Positions 15,039 through 21,411 of a DNA stretch of 32,275 bases are shown piece by piece (position 1 is the first letter of the stretch; every line of letters begins with the position of its first letter). Source of the DNA: JARIHD01 sp035629475 (GTDB taxonomy: Bacteria; Patescibacteriota; Saccharimonadia; Saccharimonadales; UBA4665). Both the position numbers and the translations under genes were made by a program. The notes beneath the pieces are model-generated. The model saw nothing but the letters and a program-made list of their open reading frames with translations. It searched no databases and was not told the origin of the DNA. Where the stretch lies: positions 1 to 32,275 of the forward strand of contig DASPHS010000143.1 in NCBI GenBank assembly GCA_035629475.1. The letters run 5' to 3'.

Positions 15039-15050
15039 AACAGTACTGTT
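15039..15050. repeat. Perfect 12-bp palindrome AACAGTACTGTT
   Basis: The palindrome lies between the divergent topA and the 15143 gene, roughly 10-20 bp past a TTGACT sequence (15013-15018) that could be the -35 of the plus-strand gene. It is a candidate operator; no matching regulator can be named. Confidence 0.3.
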
Positions 15051-15142
15051 ACATTAATTGACGTTCAGGCAAGACGCCGTATGGCCGCTACCTACTACCT
15101 CGGGAAGCGGTTTTTGTTTTGCTGCAATGAAGGAGAACTACA

Positions 15143-15406
15143 ATGAGCAGACCATGGAACATGGGTGAATTAATGGCGGGCGCCTATAGCGCGTCTGTAC
15201 AGGCCGGTTTGGAGCGTGCAGCCGAAGACCCTCGGAACCCTGGGTTTGCCAGTGATATGGCGTACCCTCATAAAGAGTGGATCAGTCGTAATGGGGACCA
15301 GATTATGGCTGATGCACGGGCAGCGGGCGGTATGGCGCTCGGCAGGAGCGACGCCCTTCCTCTTGATATACAGGCTATCGCTGAAAAGCACGGCCTAGGA
15401 CAGTAG
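15143..15406 (+). CDS. Unknown 87-residue soluble protein
   Basis: The product is short, hydrophilic and Ala/Gly/Asp-rich, with no membrane segment. No family is recognised. A good AAGGAGA ribosome site lies 7 bases before the ATG, which supports it as a real gene. The last 12 bases overlap the 3' end of dprA on the opposite strand. Its style resembles the other unknown plus-strand proteins of this window (16886, 17756, 26074, 31251), suggesting lineage-specific genes. Confidence 0.6.
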   Translation: MSRPWNMGELMAGAYSASVQAGLERAAEDPRNPGFASDMAYPHKEWISRNGDQIMADARAAGGMALGRSDALPLDIQAIAEKHGLGQ

Positions 15407-16261
15407 CGTCCACTTATTGTTGCCTAAACCGCGTACCTTGCCGGTAATTTCCAGCATGGTAAGGCTTTGGTCGAACAGGCGTATATCAAGCTGGCTATGG
15501 GCTAGCAGTACGGCGCCATCAGTCTCGCCGGTGGCTAATAGTTGAATAATAGTCTCTTGTTCAGGCGTGTCACCTGTCGGGAGGCTCTTATTTGTTTTTT
15601 GAGGTTGTATACCCAAGACATGGAAGATATCCTCGGCACTGGTAACGGTTGCGGCACCTGTTTTTATGAGGTTATTGGTGCCCACAGCTGTCGGGCTGGT
15701 GATGTTGCCGGGCACTGCCAGCACGTCTTTCCCCTGCTCTAGCGCAAAGCGAGCTGTATGTAAGGTGCCGCTCTTTGCTGCTGCTTCGGTAATAAGTGTG
15801 GCCTGACCAAGCGCAGCCGTTATGCGGTTGCGAGCGATGAAATTCATTTTGTACGGAATGGTGCCTGCCGGGTATTCGCTGACCAGCGCCCCGCCCTGCT
15901 GCATGATCTTGGCGGCTAACCCCCGGTGTGCCGCTGGGTAAATACTGTCTAGGCCACTTGGCAGCACGGCGATGGTTCGCCCACCGGCGTCTAACGCTGC
16001 CCGATGCGCAATGCTATCAATGCCATATGCGAGGCCGCTAACAATGACTACCCCTGCTCTGGCAAGGGCGCCAACCAGCTGTTTGGTAACAGTCTCACCG
16101 TAGGCAGTAACCTTGCGGCTGCCAACCACGGTCAGGCACGGTTGTTGTAGCAATTCCTCAAGAGAACTCCCAGCTATATAAAGTATATTAGGAGGTGTCG
16201 CAATGGTGCGGAGTACATTCGGGAACAGAGGTGAATCAAGCGTAAGCGTATTGACAATCAT
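15395..16261 (-). CDS. dprA: DNA-processing protein DprA
   Basis: The 288-residue protein has the DprA Rossmann-like core: TVVGSRKVTAYGE (about residues 44-56), VIVSGLAYGIDSIAHRAAL, AVLPSGLDSIYPAAH, SEYPAGTIPYKMNFIARNRI and EAAAKSGTLHTARFALEQGKDVLAVPGNI. A C-terminal winged-helix-like part follows. The N-terminal SAM-type domain of longer DprA proteins is absent. DprA protects incoming single-stranded DNA and loads RecA during natural transformation, so its presence fits DNA uptake, common in CPR genomes. Several nearby ATGs were considered; 16261 gives the most complete N-terminus. No Shine-Dalgarno sequence is seen. Confidence 0.93.
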   Translation of the reverse strand: MIVNTLTLDSPLFPNVLRTIATPPNILYIAGSSLEELLQQPCLTVVGSRKVTAYGETVTKQLVGALARAGVVIVSGLAYGIDSIAHRAALDAGGRTIAVLPSGLDSIYPAAHRGLAAKIMQQGGALVSEYPAGTIPYKMNFIARNRITAALGQATLITEAAAKSGTLHTARFALEQGKDVLAVPGNITSPTAVGTNNLIKTGAATVTSAEDIFHVLGIQPQKTNKSLPTGDTPEQETIIQLLATGETDGAVLLAHSQLDIRLFDQSLTMLEITGKVRGLGNNKWTLLS

Positions 16262-16280
16262 TATAAATCATTTTTAAGTA

Positions 16281-16309
16281 TTGACACCATGCAACATATT
16301 TGTTAGAAT
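16281..16309 (+). promoter_or_regulatory. Strong sigma70-type promoter of the candidate ncRNA
   Basis: TTGACA (16281-16286), exactly 17 bp and TAGAAT (16304-16309) give a predicted start near 16316. The preceding AAGTA (16276-16280) makes the 11-mer AAGTATTGACA, identical to the -35 region of the second promoter at 16820-16830. There is no start codon with a ribosome site close downstream. Confidence 0.75.
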
Positions 16310-16315
16310 AGCAAC

Positions 16316-16719
16316 TTGTAAACGTCCATGCGATGTTTACGCACCTTATATATCCCCCATTCTAACAATTTGTTAGATTGTTTTAGAGCGTGCCACTGTA
16401 AGTTGTTACCCTCCACTTATCTTTAAGGCGCTAGTTCCACAAATTCTGGAACTGATACGCGCTCTAAGACAAACTAACCCCTTTAAGCACCCGTTGCTGT
16501 TTTCGGACAGTAATAGGTCCCGGTGGGTCCTCAAAGAGCGAGTCCTCAAAGATGGTTCTTCGGAACCGGCGCATCACTTTATGGAGTTTTAGTGCATGAC
16601 GCTTCGCTGGGTGGGCTTAAAGGGTTGAACCTTCGGGTTCTTGTGGGGAGGTTACTGTGGTAACGTCCCCGAAAATTGGCCAACGAGCGGTGCCCACCCC
16701 CTCTCGTTGGCCTATTTTT
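16316..16719 (+). ncRNA. Candidate structured non-coding RNA of about 400 nt
   Basis: The stretch begins at a strong promoter and ends in an intrinsic terminator, with no credible coding frame. Hairpins seen directly are: GTAAACGTC/GATGTTTAC (16318-16340, one wobble); a long-range stem TTAGAGCG (16383-16390) with CGCTCTAA (16460-16467) enclosing AGTTCCA/TGGAACT (16433-16453); GGTTC-TTCG-GAACC (16554-16567); GAACC-TTCG-GGTTC (16627-16640); and GGGGA/TCCCC with GTTAC/GTAAC inside it (16645-16670). The two TTCG loops closed by C-G are stable tetraloops. GGGTGGGC (16609-16616) is complementary to GCCCACCC (16692-16699) in the terminator loop, a possible pseudoknot. GTCCTCAAAGA is repeated at 16527 and 16542. 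I found none of the conserved sequences of RNase P RNA, tmRNA, SRP RNA or 6S RNA. It could instead be a regulatory leader of the operon at 16886. Confidence 0.65.
16678..16719 (+). terminator. Intrinsic terminator ending the candidate ncRNA
   Basis: GGCCAACGAG (16678-16687) pairs perfectly with CTCGTTGGCC (16703-16712), and TATTTTTA follows. The 15-base loop holds the C-rich sequence complementary to 16609-16616. The opposite strand lacks a good U tract, which fixes the direction as plus. Confidence 0.85.
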
Positions 16720-16733
16720 ATGCCTTCATTTTT

Positions 16734-16765
16734 ATACCCTGGCTTACTCAGCCGGGGTATTTTAT
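16734..16765 (+). terminator. Second intrinsic terminator
   Basis: ATACCCTGGCT (16734-16744) pairs with AGCCGGGGTAT (16750-16760) around TACTC with a single T-G wobble, followed by TTTTATAT. Two terminators in a row are typical of strongly transcribed RNA units. Confidence 0.75.
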
Positions 16766-16824
16766 ATACCTCGTTGCCCCAGAATACAAGGCTTGTGATG
16801 CGTAGCACCACCTCTGATGAAGTA

Positions 16825-16853
16825 TTGACAAAAAGTATAATCTAATGTATAAT
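16825..16853 (+). promoter_or_regulatory. Perfect-consensus sigma70 promoter of the 16886-18487 operon
   Basis: TTGACA (16825-16830), 17 bp and TATAAT (16848-16853) match the consensus at all twelve positions. The predicted transcription start is near 16860, giving a leader of about 26 bases. Such a strong promoter usually needs repression, and a dyad sits right at the start site. Confidence 0.85.
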
Positions 16854-16856
16854 ATT

Positions 16857-16870
16857 ACCTAATACTAGGT
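16857..16870. promoter_or_regulatory. Operator-like dyad at the predicted transcription start
   Basis: ACCTA (16857-16861) faces TAGGT (16866-16870) across ATAC. It overlaps the predicted +1 position of the consensus promoter, where a bound repressor would block transcription. The regulator is unknown. Confidence 0.45.
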
Positions 16871-16885
16871 GAAGAGAAAATCATT

Positions 16886-17752
16886 ATGAGCGAACTCGAC
16901 ATGCACGTACGCAGCCACGAAGACTGGTTTATTCCCCGCCCTAACGGTGAAGCTGTGTTTGCCGATCCCTTTGCCGCCGGGGAGGTCCCATCCCTTGAGG
17001 AGCTGGAAGGACGGCTGCCTCGCCGTGAGCTCAACCCCAACGCCCCAACGGAGGCCTTGCGTCAGCACCACCCGTACACCAATGGCTATGCTTACCTGGG
17101 CGCGGCCAGCATGATGGCACCCAACTTGAACATAGCGCTTATTTTGACAGACGGTGAGCGTGACGCCTTTGAGCACCCGGGTATGCGTGTCACGATTGCT
17201 GATAGTGACATCATCGCTTTTGGCACAGCGCAGCCGATTGGCGGACAAGTAGAGGCTGGCTATAGCGATAATTTTTACGGGGCGATGGCTGACATGGCTG
17301 GCCCTGTGGGGTATGGAGTGCCTCTCCTAAACCTTGATATTGCCCGTATGCCCGACGGCACGATTATAGACCCCATGGACCGCCTGGTAGCCGGTATGCG
17401 TGACCAGACTGAGATGTTGCGCATGGGACTGACAGAGTATGGTCATGACGATGGTATCTACAATCGGATCGAGGCTTCTGGATTGGCCGCCCACAATCAG
17501 GAGCTGTGGCGCACGCTTGGTTCCTTTGGCGCCCAATTGTATAACGAAGTCGGTGACCGTGCTGAGGCGAATGTAGCCTTAGTGCTCCCCTATACCAGTA
17601 GTGACGTAGCGCGACGTATGAAGCGCCTCGGCTTTCCCGAAGATAACGTGTTTATGTTGGCAGGTGATAAGATAGACGATCCTCGTGAACAATCAACGCG
17701 TGGCATGTTTGGGCTGGGACGCATTCGGGGCATATACAAGCCAGAGAGATAA
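16886..17752 (+). CDS. Unknown 288-residue protein, first gene of a two-gene operon
   Basis: I do not recognise a family. The protein is soluble and acidic, with no signal peptide or membrane segment. A Pro/Glu-rich start (residues 1-55) precedes a compact region containing PNLNIALILTDGERDAFEHPGMRV and a Gly-rich middle (YGAMADMAGPVGYGVPLLNLDIARMPDG). A basic end follows (MKRLGFPEDNVFMLAGDKIDD ahead of RGMFGLGRIRGIYK). The ATG at 16886 follows GAAGAG about 9 bases upstream. The gene is driven by a perfect-consensus promoter with an operator-like dyad, and the next gene starts 3 bases after its stop, so the two are co-transcribed and probably work together. Confidence 0.8.
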   Translation: MSELDMHVRSHEDWFIPRPNGEAVFADPFAAGEVPSLEELEGRLPRRELNPNAPTEALRQHHPYTNGYAYLGAASMMAPNLNIALILTDGERDAFEHPGMRVTIADSDIIAFGTAQPIGGQVEAGYSDNFYGAMADMAGPVGYGVPLLNLDIARMPDGTIIDPMDRLVAGMRDQTEMLRMGLTEYGHDDGIYNRIEASGLAAHNQELWRTLGSFGAQLYNEVGDRAEANVALVLPYTSSDVARRMKRLGFPEDNVFMLAGDKIDDPREQSTRGMFGLGRIRGIYKPER

Positions 17753-17755
17753 CCT

Positions 17756-18487
17756 ATGGCAGCATTTGTTGAATCATCGGTACGCTGGCTACAGCGTGAA
17801 GAGGAGACCTTCGCAGCTTGTGTCGGGGTGTTGACGCACGCTGGATACCCGCTTATTATGCGCGACACGCCTGTTACGGGCGGGGTGCTTTACACAGGCA
17901 TAGGCGAAGCTATCGTAGCTGACCCCGAGGCTATGCCTGATCCCTACGACGAGCTCTATGGCCGTGTCGTTGCCGCTGCTACTGAGGGTGGTATTGTGAG
18001 GCAGGAAAAGGCGCTGGCTAACACCTCGGTGCTTACGGCTGCACATATGCCACAATCGATACCGCGTATCGATGCCATGATGGTGGCTATAGGTCAATCA
18101 CGTGGTTACGAGACTGCTCGGAACGGTATGGCCGTGAACGCTGGTGAATGTATACGCAACCGCGTGAGCCTGTGTTCGAGCCTGGCGGTTATTAACGGGG
18201 TGATGTTCGAACGGCTGATAGCTGACGGCTACATTCCCCCGGCTGCGGTCAGCGTAGACTTCAATCTGGCGCAGCGCGTAGGGGCGCCAAAGCCAACTGG
18301 GCATGCGTGGATGCGCATGGAGCAAAGCGATACGCCTGACAAAATACTTATTAGAGACCGGCGCCTCCGGGCCAGCTTGGCACAAATTTACCCGTTCAGG
18401 GACATGGTGTGGCCAGTGATACGCCCCGAAGACGAGCCGATGCTTGCACGGTATGCCGAGCAGCAGGTGCACGAAGCGCGAGTATAG
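17756..18487 (+). CDS. Unknown protein with transglutaminase-like Cys-His-Asp pattern
   Basis: The 243-residue soluble protein matches no family I can name outright. Residues 128-160 (NAGECIRNRVSLCSSLAVIN and on to ADGYI) resemble the helix carrying the catalytic Cys in transglutaminase-like/papain-fold proteins (G-x-C). It is followed at the expected spacing by GHAWMRME (H183) and an Asp in ILIRDRRL (D201). C132, H183 and D201 are therefore a candidate catalytic triad. If correct it could be a cysteine protease, amidase or transglutaminase. It follows the 16886 gene after 3 bases and ends 22 bases from the convergent pth gene. The fold assignment is inferred from spacing alone. Confidence 0.75.
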   Translation: MAAFVESSVRWLQREEETFAACVGVLTHAGYPLIMRDTPVTGGVLYTGIGEAIVADPEAMPDPYDELYGRVVAAATEGGIVRQEKALANTSVLTAAHMPQSIPRIDAMMVAIGQSRGYETARNGMAVNAGECIRNRVSLCSSLAVINGVMFERLIADGYIPPAAVSVDFNLAQRVGAPKPTGHAWMRMEQSDTPDKILIRDRRLRASLAQIYPFRDMVWPVIRPEDEPMLARYAEQQVHEARV

Positions 18488-18509
18488 CCTTAGGGTGTAA
18501 TCGCTATAA

Positions 18510-19151
18510 TTAGACTATAAAGCTGCGGGTTTCGGCGACGAGTTGCCCACCGTAGACATATTCACTGAGTACAGCAGTTACCTCACGGGTGAGGTTTTTC
18601 ATTTGTTCTTCTTGCTCTTTGGAGAACCTGGCGAGTACAAAGTCGCTGCTGTCCTGCTGTTCGTGCAGCTTGGGGCCTATACCGACCCGTACGCGGCCGT
18701 AATCCTCGCCCATGGCCTGGGAGATGGATTTGATGCCATTGTGGCCAGCAGGGCTGCCACCGATGCGCATACGGATTTGTCCGAAGGGGATATCCAGTTC
18801 GTCGTGTACAACGACGATGTTTTCAAGTTGGATGCGGTAAAAGTGTGCGACTGCCTGCACTGCTTCACCGCTGAGGTTCATAAAAGTCGTGGGTTTGATG
18901 ACGTGCACTTTGGTGTCGCCAAGCTGGCCGCTGGCAATGTGGCATTTCATGTCTTTCTTTTCGATCCATCCGGAGAGGTCGGTGTCTGCCACAAAGCGGT
19001 CAACACAGGCAAAGCCAATATTGTGGCGCGTGTCCGTGTATTCCTTGCCGATGTTGCCAAGGCCAACGATGAGGACGGCTTTATTTTGTCCGAGACTGTA
19101 GAGAGGTATTCTGTGACCGGCTTGCGGTTTCTTTTGCTGGAATAGTGCCAT
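18510..19151 (-). CDS. pth: Peptidyl-tRNA hydrolase
   Basis: The 213-residue enzyme frees tRNA from peptidyl-tRNAs dropped by ribosomes. Catalytic and binding motifs are intact: AVLIVGLGNIGKEY (Asn33), DTRHNIGFACVDR (catalytic His43), KPTTFMNLSGEAV, VVHDELDIPFGQIRMR and GGSPAGHNGIKSI. The N-terminus is about 23 residues longer than in E. coli Pth and basic (MALFQQKKPQAGHRIPLYSLG); no internal start would remove it, so it may be real. The gene follows der after 15 bases, so the two are likely co-transcribed. Confidence 0.95.
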   Translation of the reverse strand: MALFQQKKPQAGHRIPLYSLGQNKAVLIVGLGNIGKEYTDTRHNIGFACVDRFVADTDLSGWIEKKDMKCHIASGQLGDTKVHVIKPTTFMNLSGEAVQAVAHFYRIQLENIVVVHDELDIPFGQIRMRIGGSPAGHNGIKSISQAMGEDYGRVRVGIGPKLHEQQDSSDFVLARFSKEQEEQMKNLTREVTAVLSEYVYGGQLVAETRSFIV

Positions 19152-19166
19152 ACCGTCTAGAATACC

Positions 19167-20603
19167 CTATTCTTGGCTAGCTGTGGGCTTCTTTTTAGCT
19201 TTTGGCTTGCCAGTGGTAGGCTTATCGGGCCGGTTGCCGAGCTTGCGGGCCGGCTTGGTGGGGCTGTTGCCGTGCTTGTGACCCTCGTGCTTCTCGATGA
19301 ACCAGAATTGCACGGGTGTGCCCTCGTAGTGCCATTTGGCGCGCAGTTCACGCTCCATGAAGCGCTTGTAGCTCCAGTGGAGGAACGTCGTTGCTGAACC
19401 GAAGACCTTGAAGGCCGGGATGGGGTTGTCGTCTTCCTGGGTAATGTAATTCAGTTTAGGGGCGCGGTTTTTGAGGCCGGCGGGTGGATGCTTGTCGACG
19501 GTTTGGCGTAGCCAGCGGTTCAGTTCGCTGGTCGGAATACGTTTTTTGCGGCGCTGGGCGATCTCGCCGGCAAGGTCAAAGATTTTGGTTACGTTCTGGC
19601 CAGTAACCGAGCTGGTGAAAATAAGGGGTGCCCAAGGCACAAAGTCATAGGTATGGGCGATTTTAGGTGCAAGTGCGTCACGGGTGTAGGCGTCGCGGCC
19701 CTCAACGGCATCCCATTTGCTGACGACTAAGATAAGGCCTTTGCCTGATTCTTTAATCATGCCGGCAATTCTTTGGTCGAGCTGTGTATTGAGCTCGTTA
19801 ACGTCCATGAGCAGCAAGCAGACGTCGGCCTGCTCGATAGCAGCAAGTGAGCGGATGACACTAAAGTGCTCAATGCCCTGTCCGATTTTACCGGGACGGC
19901 GGATACCGGCGGTATCCATAAGTTCTACTTCGCGGCCTTCGTACTTCACGATGGTTCGGTTGATGTCACGGGTGGTACCGGCGACATCAGCAACAATGGC
20001 CTGCTGTTTTTTAGCGAGCGTGTTGAACAAGTATGACTTGCCGACGTTTGGCCGGCCCAGAATAGCAATGTGGAGCCGGTCATCATCTTCTTCGGCTTTA
20101 GCCTTCGGAATGTAATCGATAAGGGTATCAAGCAGTGTTTCAATGCCCTGGTGCTGGGTGGTGCTGGTGCGGACAATCGGTTTGATGCCCAAGCGCTGGA
20201 ACAACTCAAGCTCGGCATTTTTGGCACGGTCGACTTTGTTGATAACCAAAAAGACTGGCTTGCGGCTCTTGAGTGCCATCTTGGCGACCCGGCGGTCTTC
20301 TTCGGTAATGGGAACATTGGCTTCCACGACCACCCAAATAACATCAGCGCTATCAGTGGCCTGCAGAATTTGTTCCTGAATAGTGAACTCAAAGTCGTCC
20401 TCGGCGTCCTTCATACCTGCGGTGTCAACCATCCAAAAGTCCTGCTCTTTCCAGGTGGCTTTGGCGGTAATGCTGTCACGGGTAGTGCCGGCTTCTTTGG
20501 CTACAATCGCTTCACGACGGTCCAAAATGGCGTTGAAGAGACTGGACTTGCCTACATTGGCACGCCCTACAATAGCTACGATTGGTAATTTTTTTACACT
20601 CAT
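19167..20603 (-). CDS. der: Ribosome-assembly GTPase Der (EngA)
   Basis: The 478-residue protein has two tandem GTPase domains, with P-loops GRANVGKS (residues 13-20) and GRPNVGKS (183-190). Each has its DTAG switch II and NKVD or SKWD specificity motif. A KH-like domain follows and the protein ends in a Lys/Pro-rich tail of about 35 residues. Der binds the 50S subunit and is needed for its maturation. A TATAAT lies 8 bases before the ATG and no Shine-Dalgarno sequence is present, so the mRNA may be leaderless. It heads a unit with pth. Confidence 0.97.
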   Translation of the reverse strand: MSVKKLPIVAIVGRANVGKSSLFNAILDRREAIVAKEAGTTRDSITAKATWKEQDFWMVDTAGMKDAEDDFEFTIQEQILQATDSADVIWVVVEANVPITEEDRRVAKMALKSRKPVFLVINKVDRAKNAELELFQRLGIKPIVRTSTTQHQGIETLLDTLIDYIPKAKAEEDDDRLHIAILGRPNVGKSYLFNTLAKKQQAIVADVAGTTRDINRTIVKYEGREVELMDTAGIRRPGKIGQGIEHFSVIRSLAAIEQADVCLLLMDVNELNTQLDQRIAGMIKESGKGLILVVSKWDAVEGRDAYTRDALAPKIAHTYDFVPWAPLIFTSSVTGQNVTKIFDLAGEIAQRRKKRIPTSELNRWLRQTVDKHPPAGLKNRAPKLNYITQEDDNPIPAFKVFGSATTFLHWSYKRFMERELRAKWHYEGTPVQFWFIEKHEGHKHGNSPTKPARKLGNRPDKPTTGKPKAKKKPTASQE

Positions 20604-20611
20604 TGGTAATT

Positions 20612-20620
20612 ATTATAACA
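20612..20620 (-). promoter_or_regulatory. Extended -10 promoter of der
   Basis: The minus strand reads TGTTATAAT, an extended -10 element. Its last base is only 8 bases from the der ATG, so transcription should start at or within two bases of the start codon. No strong -35 is seen. Confidence 0.5.
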
Positions 20621-20715
20621 GAGCCACCCCTTAATAGACAGCTCAATTTGTATATTGTGAAACATTATTGAGATTATTGGTATAAGAGTATGAAAGATGG
20701 TAAATAGCGGTAGTG

Positions 20716-21378
20716 CTACAGATTCTTGAAGCGGCCCTGTGGCAGGTCGCCTAGCCGGTATTTGCCGAAATGCGTCCGGTGTAACCGCACCACCTCATAA
20801 CCAAGCGCTTTAAAAGTGCGGCGGATTTGGCGGTTGCGGCCTTCGTGCATGTGAATGCGCCAGCCGGTATCATTACCTTCCTCTAGCCGCTCTAGTTGTA
20901 ATTTGCTGGGCCCGTCATCAAGTTGTATACCAAAGTCGCTGATCATTTGCCGATGGAGTGGCTGGAGCGGTGTGCTTACGGCAACCTCATAGACCTTCAC
21001 CTTGTGGTGGCTGGGGTGTGTCAGTTCGTTGGCAAGATTGCCATCGTTGGTGAGTAATAGGAGGCCGCTGGAGTTTTTATCGAGGCGGCCAACCGGCTTG
21101 AGCTCTTGGAGCTCGTGGGGTAGCAAGTCGTAGACTGTATCGCTCCCCTGCCCATCCCGGCTCACTACATAGCCGACTGGCTTGTGGAGCATGACGGTTT
21201 GGAGCGCGGGTGGCGCGGTGATGGTCTTGCCATCGAGTGTTACGTGATCGGCGTCGGTTACCTGTGCGCCCAGTTCGGCTACAGCACCGTTCACCTTGAC
21301 GCGCCCGCCCTGTAGTACGCCGTCGGCGGTACGACGGCTCATGCCAGTAGCCAACGCCACAAATTTATTGATTCGCAT
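20716..21378 (-). CDS. rluB: RsuA/RluB-type rRNA pseudouridine synthase
   Basis: The 220-residue protein has an N-terminal S4 RNA-binding domain (MRINKFVALATGMSRRTADG then RVKVNG) and a pseudouridine synthase domain. The catalytic Asp lies in the motif GRLDKNSSGLLLLTNDG. The C-terminal part has MHEGRNRQIRRTFKALGYEVVRLHRTHFG, typical of the RsuA/RluB/E/F group. It isomerises a uridine in rRNA; whether the target is 16S or 23S cannot be told from sequence, so the gene name is provisional. It follows the response-regulator gene after 33 bases and precedes der by 112 bases. Confidence 0.9.
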   Translation of the reverse strand: MRINKFVALATGMSRRTADGVLQGGRVKVNGAVAELGAQVTDADHVTLDGKTITAPPALQTVMLHKPVGYVVSRDGQGSDTVYDLLPHELQELKPVGRLDKNSSGLLLLTNDGNLANELTHPSHHKVKVYEVAVSTPLQPLHRQMISDFGIQLDDGPSKLQLERLEEGNDTGWRIHMHEGRNRQIRRTFKALGYEVVRLHRTHFGKYRLGDLPQGRFKNL

Positions 21379-21411
21379 GCGTTGTATTATCTGCTAAATG
21401 CTGGCAATTGC

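Noticed and set aside
16316..16719. Assignment of the structured region to RNase P RNA, tmRNA, SRP RNA or 6S RNA
   Set aside because: The universally conserved RNase P segments, the tmRNA T-arm and tag region, and the SRP helix 8 sequence were not found on either strand. The hairpin layout also does not match.
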